Source of the DNA: Verrucomicrobiota bacterium
Lineage (GTDB): Bacteria; Verrucomicrobiota; Verrucomicrobiia; Limisphaerales; JAEYXS01
Assembly: GCA_023431185.1 (NCBI GenBank)
Contig: JAEYXS010000030.1
Span: 1-8,485 of the forward strand
Direction of reading: 5' to 3'
DNA length: 8,485 nucleotides
This document shows, piece by piece, positions 1-4,930 of this stretch. Each line of letters begins with the position of its first letter. The stretch's first letter is position 1. The notes beneath the pieces are model-generated. The model saw only the letters and a list, made by a program, of their open reading frames with translations. It did not search any database and was not told the DNA's origin. The position numbers and the translations under genes are program-made.

Positions 1-867
1 ATGCGTGTAGATCTCCGTGGTGCTGATGTTCGCATGCCCCAGCAATTCCTGGATCACCCGCAAATCCGCCCCGTGCTCCAGCAGATGCGTCGCGAAACTA
101 TGCCGCAACATGTGCGGCGTGATGTTCCGCTCGATGCCCGCCAGCCGCACCCGCCGCTTCACCCGCCACCACATGCTCACCGAAGCGAAAGGTTTGCCGC
201 GGCGATTGAGGAACACCGCTGCCGGTGATTTCGGCGTGACCAACTTCGGTCGCGCCGCATTCAAATACCGGTTGATCGCCTCGATCGCCACTTTGCCCAC
301 CGGCACCACGCGTTCCTTGTTCCCCTTGCCGATGACGTTGATGAACCCCGCCTCCAGATGCAGTTGCTCCAGCCGCAGATTGCGCAGCTCTGCGAGCCGC
401 AATCCCGAAGCGTAAGCCAGCTCCAGCACCGCCTGATCGCACAGAGCCTCCGGGGTCTCCACCGGCAAAGGCTTGAGCAACTGGTCCACCTCCGCATTCG
501 TCAGCGCCTTGGGCAATCTCTTCCAACGCCTTGGCAGCGACAGATTCTCCGCCACGTTCACCGGCAGGATTTTCTCGTTCTCTGCGAATTTATAGAAGGC
601 CCGCAACGCCGCGATCTGCAAGTAGATGCTCTCCGAACTCATCCGCGCCGTGAGCTTCTTCGGCTGATCCTCGGGCACTCGCTCGCGTTCCGCTTCAAGG
701 AAACCCATCAAACACTTCAGGTCCACCGAGCGCCAGTTGCTGATTCCCTGCGTCTCCGCCCACGCCGTGAATTTCCCCAGGAGTGCGGCATACGTCTTCG
801 CCGTCTGCTCAGACTGCCCTTTCTCCAGGCGGAGATGCGTCAGGAAATCTTCGACGAGGTCATTCAC
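1..867 (-). CDS. XerC/XerD-type site-specific tyrosine recombinase (C-terminus cut by window edge)
   Basis: This is a tyrosine recombinase of the Xer type, which in known members resolves chromosome dimers at dif sites by strand exchange near the septum. Translating the minus strand gives 289 residues, starting VNDLVEDFLTHLRLEKGQ, a typical Xer SAM-like core-binding N-terminus (about residues 1-90). The catalytic domain follows with the full active-site set: Arg157 (in SGLRLAEL), Lys181 (in VIGKGNKER), His252 and Arg255 (HMLRHSFATHLL), His278 (LLGHANIS) and nucleophile Tyr287 (TEIYTH). The spacing matches E. coli XerD (R148, K172, H244, R247, H270, Y279), so only about 10-20 C-terminal residues lie outside the window. 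I chose GTG at 867 because the same frame has a stop at 889-891 and the protein then begins exactly as Xer proteins do. The start overlaps the purC stop by four bases. XerC versus XerD cannot be told from this sequence alone; an integron or phage integrase is less likely, given the canonical length. Confidence 0.93.
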   Translation of the reverse strand, partial: MNDLVEDFLTHLRLEKGQSEQTAKTYAALLGKFTAWAETQGISNWRSVDLKCLMGFLEAERERVPEDQPKKLTARMSSESIYLQIAALRAFYKFAENEKILPVNVAENLSLPRRWKRLPKALTNAEVDQLLKPLPVETPEALCDQAVLELAYASGLRLAELRNLRLEQLHLEAGFINVIGKGNKERVVPVGKVAIEAINRYLNAARPKLVTPKSPAAVFLNRRGKPFASVSMWWRVKRRVRLAGIERNITPHMLRHSFATHLLEHGADLRVIQELLGHANISTTEIYTH

Positions 868-882
868 AACTTCTTCCCCGTC
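864..882 (-). promoter_or_regulatory. purC stop / xer start overlap (GTGA) with upstream purine-rich stretch
   Basis: On the minus strand the xer GTG (867-865) and the purC TGA (866-864) share bases as GTGA. A purine-rich run, GGGGAAGAAG, lies directly upstream within the last codons of purC and is the only candidate ribosome-binding site. The layout suggests that xer translation depends on ribosomes finishing purC (termination-reinitiation). The overlap is seen directly; the coupling is inferred. Confidence 0.7.
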
Positions 883-1757
883 AGCCGTTCATAGGCCTCC
901 AGGTACTTCGCCTGCGATTTCATCACGATCTCGTTCGGCAACTCCGGCGCCGGCGGCGTCTTGTCCCAGTCCAGCGTCTCCAGGTAATCCCGCACGAACT
1001 GCTTGTCGAAGCTCGGTTGGCCTTTGCCCGGCTGATACTGGTCCGCGGGCCAGAACCGCGAAGAATCCGGCGTCAACACTTCATCGATGAGGATCAGTTC
1101 GCCATTGTAGATGCCGAACTCGAACTTCGTATCCGCGATGATGATGCCGCGTTGCCGCGCATAATCGCGGGCGAAGTTGTAGATCTTCAGGCTCAGATCC
1201 CGCGCTTTCTCCGCGATGTCCTTGCCCACGATCTTCACCGCCTCCTCGAACGAGATGTTCTCGTCATGCCCCGTCTCCGCCTTCGTCGCCGGCGTGAAAA
1301 TCGGCTCCGGCAATTCCGAAGATTCCTTGAGCCCCGCAGGCAGCTTGATGCCGCACACCGTCTGGCTCGTCTTGTATTCCTTCCAGCCCGAGCCCGCCAG
1401 ATACCCGCGCACCACACACTCGATCGCCAGCGGTTGCGACTTCTTCACGATCATGCTGCGCCGCGCCACCTTGTCCGCAAACGGTTGCAACACTGCCGGC
1501 AGCGGATCATCCGCCTTCGCCAGCCGATGGTTCGGCACCAACTTCTCCGTCTGGTCGAACCAAAAATGGGAGATCTGCGTGAGCACCTCGCCCTTGCGCG
1601 GGATGCCGTTGGGCATGATACAATCAAACGCCGAGATGCGATCCGACGCCACGAACAACAGGCTATCCCCGAGGTCGAACACCTCGCGCACCTTCCCGCT
1701 CTTCACCTTCTGGATGCCCGGCAAATCGATCTGCAACAACGTTTGATCACTCATCAT
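864..1757 (-). CDS. purC: Phosphoribosylaminoimidazole-succinocarboxamide synthase (SAICAR synthetase)
   Basis: Cytoplasmic enzyme of de novo purine synthesis that joins CAIR and aspartate using ATP to give SAICAR. The 297-residue product carries the family's landmarks in order: the nucleotide-binding SGKVREVFDLGD (20-31), ASDRISAFD (37-45), ECVVRGYLAGSGWKEY (113-128), the PIFTPATKAETGHDENIS block (152-169), IADTKFEFG (207-215) and LIDEVLTPDSSRFW (223-236). The length is that of the long PurC form (about 300 residues, as in yeast Ade1) rather than the E. coli form of about 237. Two consecutive ATG codons, at 1757 and 1754, can both start it; no clear Shine-Dalgarno precedes them. It is followed with a four-base GTGA overlap by the Xer recombinase gene, so both are probably on one mRNA. 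No purine riboswitch or PurR-like operator was recognised upstream. Function assignment is secure. Confidence 0.97.
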   Translation of the reverse strand: MMSDQTLLQIDLPGIQKVKSGKVREVFDLGDSLLFVASDRISAFDCIMPNGIPRKGEVLTQISHFWFDQTEKLVPNHRLAKADDPLPAVLQPFADKVARRSMIVKKSQPLAIECVVRGYLAGSGWKEYKTSQTVCGIKLPAGLKESSELPEPIFTPATKAETGHDENISFEEAVKIVGKDIAEKARDLSLKIYNFARDYARQRGIIIADTKFEFGIYNGELILIDEVLTPDSSRFWPADQYQPGKGQPSFDKQFVRDYLETLDWDKTPPAPELPNEIVMKSQAKYLEAYERLTGKKL

Positions 1758-1801
1758 CGCGCGGATGATGCGGTGTGCCCGTTAAAGTGCAAACCGAAAT
1801 T

Positions 1802-1866
1802 CGGAGCGCCGGTCTCCGACCCGGCGAGTCTGCATTCCGTAGTGGGACAGGCGCCTTCGCCTGTCC
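1802..1866. repeat. Palindromic intergenic repeat between purC and the FGase-like gene
   Basis: Two inverted repeats lie in tandem in the divergent gap 1758-1946. The first has arms CGCCGG (1807-1812) and CCGGCG (1821-1826) with an 8-nt loop; GGAG and CTCC motifs next to it allow an alternative pairing. The second is a perfect 9-bp stem, GGACAGGCG (1845-1853) and CGCCTGTCC (1858-1866), with loop CCTT. The composition and REP-like form suggest a dispersed element. It is poorly placed for a terminator, because genes leave it in both directions and no T-tract follows. Dispersal elsewhere in the genome is inferred, not seen. Confidence 0.6.
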
Positions 1867-1946
1867 AGTCTCCACCTCTGAACGTTTCCATCCCTCCTGT
1901 TCCCTTCCCCATTCCCAAACCCGCCATCTTCTGCTAAACACTTTCC

Positions 1947-2753
1947 GTGCCTTCAAACATCGTCCGATTTCACGTCCTGCTCGTATTGTTTCTGTTGAGC
2001 ATTTCAAACGCCTTAGCCCAACCGACCACCACCAACCTCATCCACTCCCACCCCGGCAATCTCCCCATCCTCATCACCGCCCCGCACGGCGGCACCAATG
2101 TGTTAAAGGACGTCCTCACCCGCACCAATGGCACCTTGCTCCGCGATGACGGCACCTATGAACTCGCGCTCTTGGTGAATGAAGAACTCACCAAACTCAC
2201 GAAAGGCAAGAAACCCTACCTCGTCGCCGCCCAGTTCCACCGCAAATACATTGATGTGAACCGCCCCGCCACCAACGCCTTCGAGAGCCCCGGCGCGAAA
2301 CCCTATTACGAGACTTACCACAATCAGGTAAGCAACTACGTGGCCGCGATCCGCCAGCGCTTCGGTGGCGAAGGCCTCCTGATCGACCTCCACGGCCAGG
2401 CCCGCGATGCCGCCTCCATCTTTCGCGGCACCGGCAACGGCGTGACCGTCCTGCGCCTTATCCAGAAACAAGGCGAACCCGCCTTCACTGGAACCAACAG
2501 CATCCTCTGCCAGCTCACCCAGATGGGCTACAACGTCATCCCGAACAATACGCCTCCCGGCAAACCTCCTGAAGACCGCAGCTACAACGGCGGCTTCACC
2601 GTACGCACCTACGGCAGCCACAAAGACGAAGGCATCGACGCCCTCCAGCTCGAACTAGGAAGCCAGCTCCGCCGCGCCAACCGGAAGAAATTCGCCAAGG
2701 ACCTCGCCAAAGCCATCTACGTGTTCCAACAGCAGTATCTGAAATTGGAGTAG
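1947..2753 (+). CDS. Exported N-formylglutamate amidohydrolase-like protein
   Basis: A 268-residue protein that resembles the N-formylglutamate amidohydrolase (FGase/HutG, PF05013-like) family, zinc-dependent hydrolases that in the histidine pathway split N-formylglutamate into glutamate and formate. Family-like features are LITAPHGG (42-49, with His47), a following acidic segment with Glu72, the FHRKYIDVNRP block (97-107), LLIDLHGQ (144-151, His149) and LQLELGSQLRR (233-243, Glu236). His47, Glu72 and His149 are my candidate zinc ligands and Glu236 a candidate catalytic residue, by analogy only. Residues 1-24 form a clear signal peptide (hydrophobic core, then NALA before Gln25), so the mature enzyme should act outside the cytoplasm, unlike classic HutG. 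The start is GTG at 1947, since an in-frame TAA sits at 1935-1937 and the signal peptide begins there; no good ribosome-binding site is visible. No histidine-utilisation genes are nearby, so the substrate is open; a peptide- or amide-cleaving role is possible. Confidence 0.72.
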   Translation: MPSNIVRFHVLLVLFLLSISNALAQPTTTNLIHSHPGNLPILITAPHGGTNVLKDVLTRTNGTLLRDDGTYELALLVNEELTKLTKGKKPYLVAAQFHRKYIDVNRPATNAFESPGAKPYYETYHNQVSNYVAAIRQRFGGEGLLIDLHGQARDAASIFRGTGNGVTVLRLIQKQGEPAFTGTNSILCQLTQMGYNVIPNNTPPGKPPEDRSYNGGFTVRTYGSHKDEGIDALQLELGSQLRRANRKKFAKDLAKAIYVFQQQYLKLE

Positions 2754-3017
2754 TGATTAGATTCGGGGAGCGACGCAACACGAAGCCCGTGCTGCCGGAT
2801 TCCAGCCGGCAGTTGAACGCGTCCGCCGAAGCACAGTGGAAACGTTTCCTCTTCCCCCATCCCGAAGGGATGCCAGCATGTAGTCGGTCGGCCCGCCCCG
2901 CGCCGAAAGGTCGGAGTTGAGCGAAGCACGAGCGACACCACCGGACCACGTCCTCTTCCAGCCCGCATCCTGAAGCGATGCCAGCGCCCTGAACGCCAAC
3001 GGTGTTCCGTATCAAAG

Positions 3018-3053
3018 CCCAAGGTTGTTCCGCGCTGGCGGACCTACCTTGGG
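3018..3053. repeat. 36-nt two-tier hairpin
   Basis: The outer stem CCCAAGGT (3018-3025) pairs with ACCTTGGG (3046-3053), eight perfect pairs. After a symmetric 3-nt internal loop, an inner stem TCCGC (3029-3033) pairs with GCGGA (3038-3042) around the tetraloop GCTG. No T-run follows, so it is not a classic intrinsic terminator. It probably belongs to the surrounding dispersed-repeat mosaic. Confidence 0.75.
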
Positions 3054-3071
3054 TAATCGCCGCCTGATTTC

Positions 3072-3094
3072 ACGCTACCCCAACGGGGTTGCGT
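3072..3094. repeat. Hairpin with a single mismatch
   Basis: Arms ACGC-T-ACCCC (3072-3081) and GGGGT-T-GCGT (3085-3094) give nine pairs interrupted by one T-T mismatch around an AAC loop. It lies 19 bp downstream of the 36-nt hairpin in the same repeat mosaic and about 100 bp before the next gene start. No regulatory role can be read from it. Confidence 0.65.
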
Positions 3095-3190
3095 CAGCCT
3101 ACCGCTTGACTCTCCGGAATGGTTAAAACCGGATTGACTCCGCTGGCTCTCAATTTACCGTTTACCACATAATCCAAGGCCTGATTCCCG

Positions 3191-3739
3191 ATGAAGATAC
3201 CAGCATTGAAGCCAAAACAGCGCGTGATGTTTTCATTTCTCCTGCTGGCCATGGCGGTCTTTGCCCTCTATGTCGCCAATCGGAAACCCGGCGGCTGGTG
3301 GAAGGGAGGAATCTGTTCATTCACTCTTATCGAGCAGGATGCTTCGGGAAGTGCTGGCATACTTGTCTCCAACGACCCTCATGCCACCACCAACAACCTT
3401 CCCGGCAGTATTCACTATGTGATAAGAGGCAAAGCTGCCGATGAGATCATTCTTATCCTGAACCGCTACGATGTCTGGCGTTGGAGGAATGAAACTGCGT
3501 TACCAAAACAGGATGCTGGCTTCCGTGTAGCGACGCTCGAATACCAAGGAAAAAAACAAATTTGGGCTTGGTATCCAAGCTCCGCGCAAACCTCCCACAA
3601 AAACCAGAGTGTCATCAATACCGCACTCAGAAACCTTAGGAAATATGGCACGCCCAATACTTCTGAGATGCAAAAGCAGTTTGGTGAGATCTGGCAAGTC
3701 ATGCAGACGCAGACCAACGACGTAATCAAGGTCCGGTAA
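3191..3739 (+). CDS. Hypothetical membrane-anchored protein, 182 residues
   Basis: Not recognised. The N-terminus is basic (lysines at 2, 7 and 9, arginine at 11) followed by one hydrophobic segment at about residues 12-29 (VMFSFLLLAMAVFALYVA), which should be a membrane anchor or an uncleaved signal; cleavage after Ala29 is conceivable. The remaining ~150 residues would be outside the cytoplasm. They are soluble, with several Trp and Tyr residues (WWKGG, VWRWRN, IWAWYP), and no motif I can name. The C-terminal third (about 135-180) looks helical. Base composition is lower in GC than the neighbours: a 60-base block I counted (3601-3660) has 27 G+C, against 40 in a block of the sulfatase gene (6481-6540). 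That fits a recently acquired or lineage-specific gene. It stands alone, with a repeat-rich gap before it and the convergent DUF1080 gene after it. The start is the first ATG giving the anchor; only a weak AAGG lies upstream. Confidence 0.7.
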   Translation: MKIPALKPKQRVMFSFLLLAMAVFALYVANRKPGGWWKGGICSFTLIEQDASGSAGILVSNDPHATTNNLPGSIHYVIRGKAADEIILILNRYDVWRWRNETALPKQDAGFRVATLEYQGKKQIWAWYPSSAQTSHKNQSVINTALRNLRKYGTPNTSEMQKQFGEIWQVMQTQTNDVIKVR

Positions 3740-3850
3740 AACCCTTTGGAAGCAACTCACCCCTCGATAAACAACGCCGGTGACACCGCAAAACACCTTA
3801 TCACCTTCGCGACATGTTCCGGCGTCAGCCCCCGCTCTCCTCAAAGAGTT

Positions 3851-4726
3851 CTATGGCGCGGCTGATTTGACCGCCGCCGCCTGGGCCGGCACCTCCGGCA
3901 TCTTCGCCAGCGGATACAAGTCCAGCCTTCGGAAAAAGATCTCCGCGCCATTCGACTGTAACAGAATCTTGCCCCGGTTCGGCATCAGGCTCGTCGCCTC
4001 CACCGTTTGCTGCCCGTTCACCAGCACGCGCAACTTGTCCCCCACCGCGAACACTTCCAGCGTGTTCCACTCGCCCGTTTTGGCCTCCAACTCCCTGTCA
4101 GGCACGCCGATCTCCGTCCACGGCTTGGAATGATTGGTCGTTCCCACCATGAACCTGGCCCCGCTATGGATCACCACATTCCCCGTGCGCCCCGGCGCGA
4201 TCTGCGCCTCGAAACCTCGCATCCACTCCTTGTCCTCACCCACCCCGTGGATGAACAGCCCGCTGCTGCCTGCCTTCTTTGAGCCCAAGCCGGTCTTCGC
4301 CTGGCCCCACTTGAACTCAGCCACCAATCGAAAATCCGAATGCTGCTCCCGCGTGGCCAGATAGCCCAAGGATTCACCCGAGATGCGCAACACCCCGTCC
4401 TCGATGGAAAACACCCCCTTAGGATCGAAAAATACACCCGCTCCCTCGATCCACGTATAAAACGCCTCCAGTCCCTTTGCCCCCAAGAGCTTCGTCCCCC
4501 CCGGCTCTGCATCCTTTTTCTCCGCCTCCTTCTCGGCCTCCGCATCAACCGCCTTCGGAGCACTGGGCGCCGTCTCTTTAGCTTTCGCCTCCACCGGCAC
4601 AGGCGTGGTCCCTTGATTGGTGACCGCAGCGTTCTGGGCTGAAACCCTCAGCGGCCCGCCCAAGCATAGCCCCGCCAGCAACGTCATCACAGCACGTTGA
4701 ACGATCACTTGTGTCTCTCTTGCCAT
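3851..4726 (-). CDS. Exported DUF1080 (3-keto-disaccharide hydrolase-type) protein
   Basis: A 291-residue protein with a signal peptide (1-30, ending RVSA before Gln31), then a low-complexity linker rich in Ala, Glu, Lys and Pro (about 32-78), then one DUF1080 domain (about 85-273, PF06439), a concanavalin-like beta-sandwich. Family-typical stretches are SSGLFIHG (154-161), FEAQI (172-176), GEWNTLEV (218-225), LRVLVNGQQTVEA (232-244) and the closing GKILLQSNGAEIFFRRL (252-268). Characterised members cleave 3-keto-glycosides, and many others are uncharacterised glycan-binding or glycan-cleaving proteins; here only the fold is secure. The linker suggests the domain is held away from a membrane or wall. 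A strong Shine-Dalgarno, AGGAGG, lies 12 bases upstream of ATG 4726, supporting this start although the spacing is long. It is divergent from the sulfatase, and the two may serve the same glycan. Confidence 0.88.
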   Translation of the reverse strand: MARETQVIVQRAVMTLLAGLCLGGPLRVSAQNAAVTNQGTTPVPVEAKAKETAPSAPKAVDAEAEKEAEKKDAEPGGTKLLGAKGLEAFYTWIEGAGVFFDPKGVFSIEDGVLRISGESLGYLATREQHSDFRLVAEFKWGQAKTGLGSKKAGSSGLFIHGVGEDKEWMRGFEAQIAPGRTGNVVIHSGARFMVGTTNHSKPWTEIGVPDRELEAKTGEWNTLEVFAVGDKLRVLVNGQQTVEATSLMPNRGKILLQSNGAEIFFRRLDLYPLAKMPEVPAQAAAVKSAAP

Positions 4727-4738
4727 GCTGCGGACATT

Positions 4739-4744
4739 CCTCCT
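4739..4744 (-). promoter_or_regulatory. Shine-Dalgarno of the DUF1080 gene
   Basis: The minus strand reads AGGAGG, the only canonical ribosome-binding sequence I noticed in front of a gene in this window. It is 12 bases from the chosen ATG at 4726. A nearer out-of-frame ATG, one base after AGGAGGA, opens only a ten-codon reading frame. Confidence 0.55.
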
Positions 4745-4779
4745 GCGCTAGCATTTTGGCAATCCGATTCTGGCCTTAC

Positions 4780-4860
4780 CTCGTCCTCGTTCTCGTCGTC
4801 GTCCTCGATCCCCCTCTTCCCCATTCGATGCTCGATGTTGGACGTTCGGTGTTCGATGTT
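4780..4860. repeat. Degenerate simple repeats in the DUF1080/sulfatase divergent gap
   Basis: Bases 4780-4809 are five degenerate hexamer units (CTCGTC, CTCGTT, CTCGTC, GTCGTC, CTCGAT). Bases 4824-4860 repeat variants of TCGATGTT (TTCGATG, CTCGATGTT, GGACGTT, TTCGATGTT). The gap 4727-4930 must contain the start signals of two divergent genes, yet is largely filled by this repeat. Similar TCGATGTT-type repeats occur widely in verrucomicrobial and planctomycete genomes and yield typical spurious peptides on both strands; here that is recollection, not a search result. Confidence 0.6.
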
Positions 4861-4930
4861 TCCGCCCCCCGATTCTTCATTGTCCTTGTAACCCCACAGG
4901 CGCATAATCCCGTCCATCCTTTCTACAAAG

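Larger units (their letters stand above)
2754..3190. repeat. 437-bp gene-free stretch built of imperfect palindromes and duplicated motifs
   Basis: I see no credible gene in this stretch between the FGase-like gene and the 182-residue unknown gene. It contains a 7-bp stem CTGCCGG/CCGGCAG (2792-2798, 2806-2812), a 12-bp perfect palindrome GGAAACGTTTCC (2838-2849), a hairpin CATCCC-GAA-GGGATG (2858-2872), and two larger hairpins listed separately. A motif of TCCTCTTCC followed by a 20-bp block occurs twice: CATCCCGAAGGGATGCCAGC (2858-2877) and CATCCTGAAGCGATGCCAGC (2966-2985), 18 of 20 identical. Such mosaics are common in intergenic DNA of planctomycete and verrucomicrobial genomes and give spurious ORFs in several frames. 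Any promoter for the downstream gene should lie near its right end, but no convincing -35/-10 pair was found. Confidence 0.7.

Noticed and set aside
1..415. Plus-strand and alternative minus frames over the first 500 bases
   Set aside because: Arginine-rich shadows of the Xer recombinase, which reads without interruption in its own frame and carries all six catalytic residues.
783..1937. 384-residue plus-strand open frame across purC
   Set aside because: It lies antisense to purC, whose conserved motifs are unambiguous; the product is Arg/Leu/His-rich low-quality sequence typical of a GC-rich shadow frame.
1747..2007. 86-residue minus-strand frame upstream of purC
   Set aside because: It reads through the palindromic repeat and overlaps the signal-peptide region of the FGase-like gene; the composition looks like translated intergenic repeat.
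2596..3015. 139-residue and overlapping minus-strand frames in the repeat mosaic
   Set aside because: They start inside the FGase-like gene and cross palindromes; no domain and no coherent composition.
3104..3175. TTGACT boxes before the 182-residue gene as a promoter
   Set aside because: Two TTGACT hexamers are present, but neither has a TATAAT-like box at 16-18 bp; CATAAT is about 28 bp from the second.
2754..3190. Possible CRISPR array
   Set aside because: The repeats are two imperfect copies plus unrelated palindromes, without regular spacing, unique spacers or cas genes.
4697..4891. Short frames over the DUF1080/sulfatase gap
   Set aside because: They translate the simple repeats on both strands (peptides such as SMLDVRCSMF and NIEHRTSNIEHR), familiar as spurious predictions.
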